Made by a program: the position numbers and the translations under genes. The notes beneath the pieces are model-generated. The model did not search any database. It saw nothing but the letters and a program-made list of their open reading frames with translations, and was not told the DNA's origin. A stretch of 48,359 nucleotides of DNA from Phycisphaerales bacterium (GTDB lineage: Bacteria; Planctomycetota; Phycisphaerae; Phycisphaerales; UBA1924), in assembly GCA_016741915.1 (NCBI GenBank), contig JACVCS010000022.1, positions 1 to 48,359 of the forward strand. The letters run 5' to 3'. How positions within the stretch are numbered: position 1 is the stretch's first letter; each line of letters starts with the position of its first letter. Shown in pieces: positions 9,305-17,060 of the stretch.

Positions 9305-10792
9305 TCAACGTACCTCCCGATCAACCCGCGGCAGCGCCTCCACCGTCGCCCCGCCGCTTGATGCTGAGAGTATCCGATCCCACTCCCCGTTCACCCGCGC
9401 AAGCACCGCGCCCACATCCTCCCCGCCCGTCAACGCTCGCTTGATCCCGTCCTCAAACGACCGCCGCATATCAGGCCAACCCTCCAGCGCAGGCGTGTAC
9501 GCCACCGCATCCTTCAGCGCACGCGCCGCGATCAACCCCGCCTCCACCGTCTTCTCCAGCGGCTCACGCATCGGCCTCTTCAGCCGCTCCGCCTCCAGAC
9601 GCAACACCTCCCGCGCCTGCTGCGTCGCCGCCGCTTTGTCTGTGAACTGAGGCTTGTTCAAACTCCCGCTCGTGCTGGGCAAAATCGGCACCACCGCACA
9701 GAACTTCTCCTGGCTCTCCTCACTGGTCATAAACCACACCAGCTCCGCCGCCTCCTTCGGATGCGTGCTCTGCGTCGTCACCCCAAGCACCATCACCGCC
9801 ACATGCCCACGCCCCAACTCACCCGTGATCGGCATCCCCACCCGCGTCGTCTCAAAGACCCCCGGCGCCTGATCCGCGATCCGATTCAGAAAGTTCGGCC
9901 CGATATTGATCAGCCCCAGCCGCCCGTTCTGATACAAATCCGCCAGATGCGACGAGCCCTGCGTCGCCGCCTCACGCGGGATCGCCCCGTCGCGATACAA
10001 CTCAACCCACCCCTTCACCATCTCCACCACCGCCGGATCGGTCAGGTTCCCCCTCAACCGCCCGTCCGCCCCCGCCTTCAAAGGCGTGAGCCCCTCCGCA
10101 AACATCATCATGAGCAGATCGCTCTCATGCCCCAGCGGCACACTGAACAAGTACTTCCCGCCCGACTTCCCCTCTCCGCCCACCTTCTCGCGAAACTCCC
10201 GCGCCGCCTTCATCAGCCCGCGCCAATCCTTCGGCAAGCTCGCCGCACTCATCCCCGCCTCACTCAAGACCGCCTCATTCGCCACCACCGCCTGCGTCGT
10301 CAGATACCAAGGCAGCGCCAGCACCTTCCCGCCCATCTTCCCGAGCGCGAGCGCCCCCGGCACAAACCTCGCATCCGCATCCCCAGGCAGCAACGCCTTG
10401 ACATCGCGCAGGGCCCCAAGCCCGATGAACCGCGCATACGTCTTGTCTGAAAAGTTCACCACATCCGGCGCACGCCCCGCCCCCGCCGCCGAGATCAACT
10501 TGCGGTCCATCGCCTCAAACGGCACATCCACCCACCGCACCTTAACCCCCGGCCGCTGCGCCTCAAAGGCCGCGATCCGCTCGGTGATGTACCGCTCAAG
10601 ATCGCTGTTCCCGCGCAGCGCCAGCGTCCAGAACTCAACCGTGATCACCCCGCCCGCATCGCGGTCAGCCCGCCGATCGCAGCCGCCGCCGACAACGCCC
10701 CACGCAAACAACATCACCGACAGAACACCAGCCAACAGCAACACCGCAGCCGACCGTGCAGCCACCACACCATGGCCCACCCCCGCGTCCAC
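9305..10792 (-). CDS. Extracellular solute-binding lipoprotein of sugar ABC transporter
   Basis: A 495-aa family-1 type sugar-binding protein. After the hydrophobic leader (AAVLLLAGVLSVMLFAWGVV) a lipobox-like GGGC indicates a lipoprotein. The mature part has TVEFWTLALRGN, then ITERIAAFEAQRPGVKVRWV and the ligand-cleft region AGRAPDVVNFSD, followed by LPWYLTTQAVVAN. The frame is open to 10972 but runs through a palindromic repeat. I chose GTG 10792 because AGAAGG stands 7 bases upstream of it; that Shine-Dalgarno lies at the edge of the repeat at 10806. The transported sugar is not evident from sequence. Confidence 0.9.
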   Translation of the reverse strand: MDAGVGHGVVAARSAAVLLLAGVLSVMLFAWGVVGGGCDRRADRDAGGVITVEFWTLALRGNSDLERYITERIAAFEAQRPGVKVRWVDVPFEAMDRKLISAAGAGRAPDVVNFSDKTYARFIGLGALRDVKALLPGDADARFVPGALALGKMGGKVLALPWYLTTQAVVANEAVLSEAGMSAASLPKDWRGLMKAAREFREKVGGEGKSGGKYLFSVPLGHESDLLMMMFAEGLTPLKAGADGRLRGNLTDPAVVEMVKGWVELYRDGAIPREAATQGSSHLADLYQNGRLGLINIGPNFLNRIADQAPGVFETTRVGMPITGELGRGHVAVMVLGVTTQSTHPKEAAELVWFMTSEESQEKFCAVVPILPSTSGSLNKPQFTDKAAATQQAREVLRLEAERLKRPMREPLEKTVEAGLIAARALKDAVAYTPALEGWPDMRRSFEDGIKRALTGGEDVGAVLARVNGEWDRILSASSGGATVEALPRVDREVR

Positions 10793-10805
10793 ACGTTTGC
10801 CTTCT

Positions 10806-10830
10806 GGTGGCACGGCTCTCCAGAGCCGTG
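10806..10830. repeat. Palindromic intergenic repeat, copy 3
   Basis: GGTGG followed by CACGGCTCTCCAGAGCCGTG, a perfect 9-bp stem with a CC loop. It sits just upstream of the solute-binding protein start, so it would be in that gene's leader if transcription begins upstream. Confidence 0.85.
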
Positions 10831-10961
10831 CTCCGGTGGTCCAGATTCGCATCACGTGTGCTCCGCTGAACACGCAACCAGTTCGCCGCCATAGCCACGA
10901 ACGAGCATCACGCTCGCCGTCGAGTTGACGTTGAATCTTCAATCCGCCCGCAACGTCCAAC

Positions 10962-11918
10962 TCAGTTCCCAACCACCGTTGTCGCGTTCTTCGGGCTCCA
11001 AAGCGCCGCGCCCGTCAGTTTGTCCGTCCCCGGGTTGCCCGTCCCCGTCACCAGGTCACGCTGCTGGAAAGGCCCCGCGTGCCCGTCGACAAAGACCAGG
11101 TGCGTGTTCCCGCTCGAAGACATGAAGTCCTTGTTCCGCCCCGGATGCCGATAGAACGGCGTATAAAACCGCGGCTGTCCCGGCGCAAGCCCCGCCGCCT
11201 CCGGTGCATCGCGGAAAATCGCCGGGCTCGGCACGTCGGAAACACCGTTGCCGCCGCCGAAGCGGCTCACCGGATCCCCCTGCGGGCCGATCTGCGAGTT
11301 CGTAAACCACAACCGCCCAGACTCCGACGAAGTCGCGGGCGAAAGCCCCCACGCCTCGCCCAACAGCAGCACCTTCGACGCATTATCCGTTGCAGCATCG
11401 AACGGGCGATCAACCAATGTTTCCGACTTTGAAACCCAGTTCAAGCGATTGGTCGCCGAGTCGTAGTTCGCTCGTTCCGCCGAACTCGCCCACGCGTTCA
11501 TTGAATACGACCGCCCGGCGTCCGGATGGTTCGGACACGTCATCGCACCGCCGCCAACCGTCGTATTGATCGTCGCGCCGGAGTCCGCCGGCTGGATGTT
11601 CGGGTAGTACCGCCCGATACGGTCCTCATCAAACCAGTACCCGCCGTTCGGCAGCAGCGGACCGGCCGCGGTGACGTTGAAGGGGAACTTCCCCTTGTAG
11701 TCATTGCTGTACATGATCATCGCCGTGGCGTTCTGCTTCAGGTTGCTCAGGCACTTTGTCGCCCGCGCAGCCGCACGAGCCTGCCCCAGAGCGGGCAGCA
11801 GGATCCCCACCAGCAGCGCGATGATCGCAATGACCACCAGCAGCTCAATCAGCGTGAACCCACCCAGACCGCAGCGCACGTGTTGCCGATTCGCCTTCGT
11901 CATCGTGTGATTCCTCAT
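10962..11918 (-). CDS. Prepilin-type N-terminal cleavage/methylation protein (H-X9-DG like)
   Basis: A 318-aa pseudopilin-like protein. After a short charged leader comes the type IV prepilin signal [20 protein letters not shown] with Glu at position 5 of the mature chain; cleavage is expected between the two Gly of GLGGFTLIE. The rest is globular, and near the end [12 protein letters not shown] matches the H-X9-DG type C-terminal signature common in planctomycetal pseudopilin-like proteins. Function unknown. Two starts are plausible: ATG 11918 (GGGGAG 7 bases upstream) and ATG 11903 (GAGGA 8 bases upstream). It lies between the regulator and the sugar-binding protein, on the same strand, with 169 bases before the latter. 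Confidence 0.88.
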   Translation of the reverse strand: MRNHTMTKANRQHVRCGLGGFTLIELLVVIAIIALLVGILLPALGQARAAARATKCLSNLKQNATAMIMYSNDYKGKFPFNVTAAGPLLPNGGYWFDEDRIGRYYPNIQPADSGATINTTVGGGAMTCPNHPDAGRSYSMNAWASSAERANYDSATNRLNWVSKSETLVDRPFDAATDNASKVLLLGEAWGLSPATSSESGRLWFTNSQIGPQGDPVSRFGGGNGVSDVPSPAIFRDAPEAAGLAPGQPRFYTPFYRHPGRNKDFMSSSGNTHLVFVDGHAGPFQQRDLVTGTGNPGTDKLTGAALWSPKNATTVVGN

Positions 11919-12096
11919 CGTCGAGCTCCCCGTATCCCATCGCCACGCTTCACACCCGAGCCCATCAAGGCCCGAGCAACCCGCCGCAAGCCACCCTCAA
12001 CCCCGTCACTCCCTCTCCGCCCAAGTGATTCGTCCCACCACCCACAATCTCTGACGGTCCCTCGCGACCTCTTCTCTTCCGCTGAACTCTTCTCTT

Positions 12097-12136
12097 CGCC
12101 TTCCTCCGTGTTCTCCGTGACTCCGTGGTGAATCTT
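12097..12136 (-). repeat. CACGGAG-type repeat, copy 1
   Basis: On the minus strand this reads TTCACCACGGAGTCACGGAG and continues with AACACGGAGGAAGGC. The same unit occurs at 15932 and 48185. It fills part of the 232-base gap between the regulator and the pseudopilin gene. Confidence 0.8.
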
Positions 12137-12150
12137 CTTCACCGAGAGTC

Positions 12151-13287
12151 TCAACTCCCCCGCGGCTTCGCCGTCGAGCCGCGCACCAACAACTCCGCCT
12201 TCAAAAACTCCGCCCGCGTCAAGTGCTCTTCCGTCCCCAGCAGCGCGAGCAGGCCCGTCGCAGCGCGACGACCCATCTCCTCCAGCGGCTGCCGCAGCGT
12301 CGTCAGCGAGGGTGACAGATACTCCCCGCTCGGCGGATCATCCACCCCGACAATCGACACATCGTGCGGGATCCGCAGCCCCGCCTCCGCGCACGCCTTG
12401 TAGCAATCCAGCGCGAAGTAGTACCCCGCTCCGAAGATCGCCGTCGGCGACATCGGGCCCTTCAACATCGACACAATCGCGCTCATCCCCGCCTCGTCCG
12501 CCTTCCACCCAGGCAGCCTCATCACCAGCCGCTCGTCGATCGACAGCCCGTGCCGCTCCATCGCCACCCGGAACCCCTTCCACCGATCAATGTTGTTGCA
12601 GACCTCGCTCCCCCCGCCCACATACGCGATCCGCGAATGCCCAAGCCTCACCAGATGCTCAACCGCCTGAATCGCGATATCCGCGTTGTCCGTATCGATC
12701 GAATGCACATGGTCGTGATCGAAACTCGCCCCCACCACCATCACCGGAGGCCTGCCCGGCAACTGCCTCTTCCCCCGCCGCACCGTCACCGGCGTATTCC
12801 CAAACCAAGGCATGCTGCTCAGCTGCTTCCGCAGCGGGTTCACATAAATGAACCCATGACACTCACGCCGCCAATCCTCCCCGAAGTGCAGCACCACCAG
12901 GTCCGCACCCTGTTCCATCGCCCCCCGCCGAACCCCTTCCAGCACGTGCCCGTGATAGAAGTCCGCCAGCGACGCCTGCTCGTGGAAGACCAGCCCGAGT
13001 CGTGTCCCCGTCGCCGGTTTCGCCCGCGACACATACTCCTCGTGAACAAACGTCCCACGCCCCTGCCCACGCCGAAGCACCCCGCCCGCCACCAACTCCT
13101 GCAGCGCCCGGTGAACCGTCACGAGCGAGACGTCGATCTGCATCGACAGCTCCTTCGTGCTCGGAAGCTGCATCCCCGGCGGGAAAGTCCCCGCATCAAT
13201 CGCTTGGCGGATCGCTTCCTTCACGACCACATACAGCGGCCGCCCGGGTTGCGCCAGCACAGGTTTGAACTCGCTCAGGCGTGACAT
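12151..13287 (-). CDS. GntR-type HTH / LacI-type sensor transcriptional regulator
   Basis: A 378-aa chimeric regulator. Residues 12-82 are a GntR winged helix (PLYVVVKEAIRQAIDAGTFP, then LPSTKELSMQIDVSLVTVHR, then RGQGRGTFV). Residues about 100-370 are a LacI/periplasmic-binding type sugar sensor (HLVRLGHSRIAYVGGGS, VSIVGVDDPPSGEYLSPSLT). This is the AraR-like architecture, so it probably represses sugar genes and is released by a sugar ligand. The start is ATG 13287 (MSRLSEF); codons upstream to 13317 run into a leader inverted repeat. A near-palindromic motif lies 41 bases upstream (13328-13343), suggesting autoregulation. It probably controls the adjacent transporter genes and the scattered genes that carry the same motif. 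Confidence 0.93.
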   Translation of the reverse strand: MSRLSEFKPVLAQPGRPLYVVVKEAIRQAIDAGTFPPGMQLPSTKELSMQIDVSLVTVHRALQELVAGGVLRRGQGRGTFVHEEYVSRAKPATGTRLGLVFHEQASLADFYHGHVLEGVRRGAMEQGADLVVLHFGEDWRRECHGFIYVNPLRKQLSSMPWFGNTPVTVRRGKRQLPGRPPVMVVGASFDHDHVHSIDTDNADIAIQAVEHLVRLGHSRIAYVGGGSEVCNNIDRWKGFRVAMERHGLSIDERLVMRLPGWKADEAGMSAIVSMLKGPMSPTAIFGAGYYFALDCYKACAEAGLRIPHDVSIVGVDDPPSGEYLSPSLTTLRQPLEEMGRRAATGLLALLGTEEHLTRAEFLKAELLVRGSTAKPRGS

Positions 13288-13296
13288 TTGGAAAAC

Positions 13297-13322
13297 GACC
13301 CTTGATCGCCAGACCAAGGGTC
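13297..13322 (-). promoter_or_regulatory. Leader inverted repeat before the regulator gene
   Basis: GACCCTTG and CAAGGGTC are a perfect 8-bp inverted repeat with a 10-base spacer, ending 10 bases before the regulator ATG. In the mRNA the 3' arm contains AAGGG, the best Shine-Dalgarno candidate for this gene. The hairpin could therefore hide the ribosome site, or the repeat could be a second DNA operator. Function is inferred. Confidence 0.5.
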
Positions 13323-13327
13323 GCGAT

Positions 13328-13343
13328 TCTTCTAGAAGCTTAC
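13328..13343 (-). promoter_or_regulatory. Putative operator B (TTCTAGAA palindrome)
   Basis: Plus strand TCTTCTAGAAGCTTAC; on the gene strand GTAAGCTTCTAGAAGA. The centre CTTCTAGAAG is a perfect 10-bp palindrome. It is 41 bases upstream of the regulator start and closely matches sites at 22727 and 25699. Confidence 0.6.
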
Positions 13344-13393
13344 CACAGATTCGGCTTCAGGTGCAACTCACACCGAATGCGATCTGAGGGGTT

Positions 13394-14515
13394 TCACCGA
13401 CGACGACGGGCCGCGAAGACGCCAGCCATACCGAACAGAGCCCCAGCGGCGGGCGTCGGGACCTGGAAGATGTGGATGAACCCGTTGGACGAGTCCAACA
13501 CCGCCAACCGGCGGGTGCTGTAGTCGTACGAGAAGTCAAAGTACCCGTCGTTGGTCAGGGTGATGGCCGACAGCAGGTTCATCGTCAGCGTCAGCGAGGC
13601 GCCGCTGGTGGTGATGACCTGGAAGTTCGACCCGAAGGCCTGGCCCACACCCGCGTTGGAGCGGTTGTTGTAGATCACGAACGAACCGGTGATCGGGGCG
13701 TTGCCCGCCACCGCGAGGTTCTGACCGATGTTGTTCACCACGCCGTTGGGGATGGCGAAGGCGGCGTTGGTCGGGGTCGCGGCGTTGTTCACCGTGTTCA
13801 GGTCCCACGCCGCGATGCCGGAGGAGTACCGCTGGAAGACGCGGCCCGTCGCCGGGTCAACGTCGATATCGCGGTAGAAGTTATTACCGAAGGTGACGCC
13901 CGAGGTGTTCACGGTGATCGTCGGGGCGTTGCCCGAGGCGGACCAGATGCCCGCGCCCGTCGCACCGTTCCACTGACGAACAAAGTTGCTGGAAACGACG
14001 CTGTGCACGACGTTGCCCGCGCTGTTGATCGCTACGCCGCTGCCGCCGCGCTGGTTCTGCTGCCACGTCACCGCGGCGGTGCTGACGCCGACGTTCGAAA
14101 CGTCGTAGACACCGACCGAGTTCGTCGCCGGGGTGGAGTTCTGGTCGTAGGCGTACGCCAGCGTGTTGCCGCGGAGATAAAGCCCCGAATAGCCCAGGTT
14201 GGAGTTGGTATTGCGGACACCGAAGGTGTTGCTGAACGCGCCGTTGAACGCGCCGGTGTTGTTGACGTTCGTCACCTCAACGATGCCCAGGGGCTGCCCT
14301 GTGCCGTTCGAGAACCCGGCAACGAAGAGCCGCCCGCCGTCAAAGGCGATGGCCGAGGGACGGAAACCGATATACGAGGGGTTCAGCGCACCGTTCCACT
14401 CCTGGAAACGCACCTGCGCGATGTTGATCCGAGCGATCTCCTCGATCGCCACCTGGGCATTTGCAGCGCCAGCGACGGCCGACAGAGCCACAGCACACAA
14501 AGCGAACTTCATCAT
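13394..14515 (-). CDS. Secreted PEP-CTERM type protein, propeller-like
   Basis: A 373-aa exported protein. Residues 1-22 are a signal peptide (MMKFALCAVALSAVAGAANAQ). The body has Asn/Gly-rich repeating strands, including NFYRDIDVDPATGRV and DYSTRRLAVLDSSNGFIHIF, which suggest a beta-propeller-like fold. The C-terminus is VPTPAAGALFGMAGVFAARR followed by RR: a Pro-rich motif, hydrophobic segment and Arg cluster of the PEP-CTERM sorting type. AAGGAGAG stands just before ATG 14515, which decides the start over upstream in-frame codons to 14680. It appears distantly related to the protein at 29514 (same YRD.D.DP.TG and LL.D..NG motifs). Role unknown; surface or matrix location likely. Confidence 0.85.
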   Translation of the reverse strand: MMKFALCAVALSAVAGAANAQVAIEEIARINIAQVRFQEWNGALNPSYIGFRPSAIAFDGGRLFVAGFSNGTGQPLGIVEVTNVNNTGAFNGAFSNTFGVRNTNSNLGYSGLYLRGNTLAYAYDQNSTPATNSVGVYDVSNVGVSTAAVTWQQNQRGGSGVAINSAGNVVHSVVSSNFVRQWNGATGAGIWSASGNAPTITVNTSGVTFGNNFYRDIDVDPATGRVFQRYSSGIAAWDLNTVNNAATPTNAAFAIPNGVVNNIGQNLAVAGNAPITGSFVIYNNRSNAGVGQAFGSNFQVITTSGASLTLTMNLLSAITLTNDGYFDFSYDYSTRRLAVLDSSNGFIHIFQVPTPAAGALFGMAGVFAARRRR

Positions 14516-14720
14516 GTCTCTCTCCTTCTTCTCGTATCCGGTGTGAAAAACGCGTACGCCAAGACAACCGACCGAGCGTCCGCCAAGACGCCTGACCGAC
14601 AACCGCCGCTCCCCATCCCCCGCCCAACCCTGCAATCTTTCAGAACCTCTCTCGATCCTCGCCTCCGGCCCCGAGACCAAGCCCAGCCTCGGCAGCCGCG
14701 CAGACGTTCCAGACGTCCGT

Positions 14721-14736
14721 ACTTCTATAATCTCGC
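14721..14736 (-). promoter_or_regulatory. Putative operator D
   Basis: Gene strand GCGAGATTATAGAAGT; shares the AGATTATAGAAG core exactly with the site upstream of the NagB fusion. On the plus strand it contains TATAAT, so a promoter box is an alternative reading. Confidence 0.45.
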
Positions 14737-14796
14737 ACGATATTCACCCGCCGTCAAGGTGATTGCCAAAAAACTTCGATCCGTACAAAATTCAAC

Positions 14797-14820
14797 CAAC
14801 ACCGGTGGATGCCGGTGTTG
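14797..14820 (-). terminator. Hairpin downstream of Gfo/Idh gene, possible terminator
   Basis: CAACACCGG and CCGGTGTTG form a perfect 9-bp stem with a 6-base loop, 75 bases past the stop of the minus-strand gene ending at 14895. On the minus strand it is followed by GTTGAATTTTG, a weak T-rich tail. On the plus strand ATCGCGTTTTT follows. Confidence 0.4.
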
Positions 14821-14894
14821 ATCGCGTTTTTGGCTTGTTTTTCAGAGCTCAACCGCGCCCGGGGTTCCCCGCACGCGAATCTGCTTCCCGTTGA

Positions 14895-15875
14895 TCACTC
14901 GATGGTCGGGATTTCCACCCACTCGCCGCCCAAGGCGATGGAGCGGTTGCCGGCTTCCATGACCGCGACGTTTTCCACAATGTCGCGGAGGTCGACCGGG
15001 GCCGGGCCGCCTTCGAAGAACTTGACCATGCCCTCGACCAGTCGGGTGTAGACGGGGGCGAAATCGACGACGAACTGCTGGACGCCCTTGGTGCCGTGGA
15101 CGGTTGCGCCGAAGGCCCACGAACCATTGCGGTCGCAGCGGATACGGGCAATTCGACCGTCGTGGTACTCCATATCGAGCAGGTGATAGCCGCTCTTCGC
15201 CTCAACGCCCGGCTGGGCCTTGCCGCCCTTGACGAACGGCGTCGCGGACTTCACGGCCGAGACGCGCTTCACCCCGCCGCCGCCCTGCCCCGCCCAGCGG
15301 AAGATCGCATCAACCATCTCAATCGAGTGGCAGCCGTAGTGCCAGAGGTCGGGCATGAGGTCCATGACTTCGCCGTTGCCGAAGGCGTCGATGGCGACGA
15401 TGTCGCCCAGCTTTTCCTTGTCGAGCTTGGGGATCTCGGTGATGAAGCGCAGCGAGCTGGCGGAATAGCACCGCGCCTTGTAGAGCCGGCTCATCGCCAG
15501 CAACGCCTTCGCCTGATCCGTCGAGCACGTCAACGGCTTGTCCACGTACGTCGGCATGCCCTTGGCAAGGCTGGGTACCGCGAGTTCAAGGTGCCGAGCG
15601 CCACCGATGTTCAGCACCATGACGCCGTCGACGTTCTTGAGCAGATCGTCGATGGTGTCGACCTGCTTGGCGCCTTCCTTGACGGCATCCTCACGCCACT
15701 TGGCAACGTCCTTTGCGGACTGCGCGGGCCCGTCGGGATGCTGCCACTGGTGCGTGCCGGGGTCCCAGAAGTGGGTGACCTGACACTTGGTCTTGCCCTC
15801 TTTGAAGAGGGTGTTGATGCGGTTGGTGAAGACAGGGGTGTGGGAAGAGTCAATGCCGATGGCGCCGATACGCAT
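14895..15875 (-). CDS. Gfo/Idh/MocA family oxidoreductase
   Basis: A 326-aa NAD(P)-dependent sugar or inositol dehydrogenase-like protein. The N-terminus MRIGAIGIDSSHTPVF replaces the usual GxGxxG loop with an atypical form. The catalytic EKP motif reads YVDKPL, keeping the Lys. GYHLLDMEYHDGRIARI and HGTKGVQQFVV belong to the C-terminal alpha/beta domain. The start ATG 15875 has AAAGGAA just upstream; in-frame codons to 15908 lie in repeat-containing DNA. Substrate unknown. Its lone position between a secreted protein gene and another Gfo/Idh gene on the same strand fits a sugar-modification role. Confidence 0.88.
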   Translation of the reverse strand: MRIGAIGIDSSHTPVFTNRINTLFKEGKTKCQVTHFWDPGTHQWQHPDGPAQSAKDVAKWREDAVKEGAKQVDTIDDLLKNVDGVMVLNIGGARHLELAVPSLAKGMPTYVDKPLTCSTDQAKALLAMSRLYKARCYSASSLRFITEIPKLDKEKLGDIVAIDAFGNGEVMDLMPDLWHYGCHSIEMVDAIFRWAGQGGGGVKRVSAVKSATPFVKGGKAQPGVEAKSGYHLLDMEYHDGRIARIRCDRNGSWAFGATVHGTKGVQQFVVDFAPVYTRLVEGMVKFFEGGPAPVDLRDIVENVAVMEAGNRSIALGGEWVEIPTIE

Positions 15876-15900
15876 GGGGTTCCTTTCAGGGTGGTGATTG

Positions 15901-15957
15901 TTCACCACAGAGGGGGCAGATTATTCACCACGGAGTCACGGAGAGCACAGAGGAAAG
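15901..15957 (+). repeat. CACGGAG-type repeat, copy 2
   Basis: A short partial unit (TTCACCACAGAGG at 15901) is followed by a full unit at 15932: TTCACCACGGAGTCACGGAG continuing AGCACAGAGGAAAGC. It occupies much of the 141-base gap between two Gfo/Idh genes. Confidence 0.8.
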
Positions 15958-16016
15958 CAAAAACAGTCAGAGCACGCGGCGGATCATGCCGTCTTTTAGC
16001 AGACGGGTGTTGAAGT

Positions 16017-17048
16017 TCAGCCTCCCGCGAGGCTCGCACGCTCCTTATCCAGCAGCTTCGCCACGTCGATCGCGTCGCCGATCGTCGCTATCAGTTGCTC
16101 GTTGCTGGCGTGCCCGAGCACGGCTTGCACGAAATGCCTGATCTCATGGTCGTACCCCGTGCCCGGCGGCAGCGTCACCGGCTCACTCTTGCCATCGCGG
16201 CACAGCAGCAGCGCCGGATCACGCCCGATGTCGAAATCCGCCGTGGCATGATCGAAGACCACGACGTAGCGCATCTTGAACCCGAAGCCCGGGTGATGAT
16301 CCTGCCCCCATTCCGCCATGACATGCGCTCCGGCATCGTGCGTGCCCGCCGCGCCGCGCGTGTCGTAGAGCGTGGTGCCGTGCATCAGGCTCCCGCGCGA
16401 GATCACACCCCGCGGCTGCCCGAAGAGGAACCGCACGAAATCCGCGTCGTGGATGTGCAGGTCCACCAGGGGGCCGCCGGTGCGTTGAATGTCGCGGTAG
16501 AAATCCGTTCCCCAATCGGGCGGTGAGCCGAGCCGCTGGAAGACGGCGCTGCGGACCTTGCCCAGCGAGCCGTCGACCACGCGTTCCTTCAGCCACGACC
16601 AGCCGGGCCAGAATCGCATGCACATCGCGGGCATGCACACCAGATTCTGCTTGGCCGAGAGCGCCGCGAGCATCTCGATGTCCGCGACCTTGAGCGCAAC
16701 GGGCTTCTCACACAGAACGTGCTTGCCCGCGAGCAGCGCCGCCTGCGCCAGCGGCACGTGCGTATCGGTGTGCGTGCAGATGCTCACGGCGTGCACGCTG
16801 GGATCGTTGATAAGTTGCGTCGCATCGCTGAACGCGGTGGTTTCGCTCGGGTCGAAGAGCGCGTTGCCCGCGCCGGTCTTGAAGTTCCCCACGCTGCCGC
16901 TTGCAGAGGCGCCCGCGACGACCGCCTCGACGTTCTTGTCGGCGACCGCAACCACCCGGCATTCAAAGCCTTCGTCGCGAGCGCGTTGATACGCCGCCAG
17001 GTGCGTGCGCCCCATGAACCCAAGCCCGATGATCCCGATGTTGACCAC
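16017..17048 (-). CDS. Gfo/Idh/MocA family oxidoreductase
   Basis: A 343-aa dehydrogenase-like protein. It begins with the nucleotide-binding motif IGIIGLGFMGRTH; the catalytic motif is CEKPVAL at about residue 116; the mid-region GGPLVDLHIHDADFVRFLFG matches the family's second conserved block. GTG 17048 is preceded by AAGGAG at 8-base spacing, which supports this start. It may act on a sugar or inositol derivative; the substrate is not evident. It is separated by only 12 bases from the DUF2339 gene upstream, so the two may share a transcript. Confidence 0.92.
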   Translation of the reverse strand: MVNIGIIGLGFMGRTHLAAYQRARDEGFECRVVAVADKNVEAVVAGASASGSVGNFKTGAGNALFDPSETTAFSDATQLINDPSVHAVSICTHTDTHVPLAQAALLAGKHVLCEKPVALKVADIEMLAALSAKQNLVCMPAMCMRFWPGWSWLKERVVDGSLGKVRSAVFQRLGSPPDWGTDFYRDIQRTGGPLVDLHIHDADFVRFLFGQPRGVISRGSLMHGTTLYDTRGAAGTHDAGAHVMAEWGQDHHPGFGFKMRYVVVFDHATADFDIGRDPALLLCRDGKSEPVTLPPGTGYDHEIRHFVQAVLGHASNEQLIATIGDAIDVAKLLDKERASLAGG

Positions 17049-17060
17049 GAAAGACGCTCC

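Larger units (their letters stand above)
14516..14894. other. 379-base gene-free stretch
   Basis: No convincing gene. It holds the upstream region of the PEP-CTERM gene with an operator-like motif at 14721-14736, about 206 bases from the start codon, and a hairpin at 14797-14820. The part around 14737-14800 is noticeably more AT-rich than the flanking genes. Confidence 0.6.
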
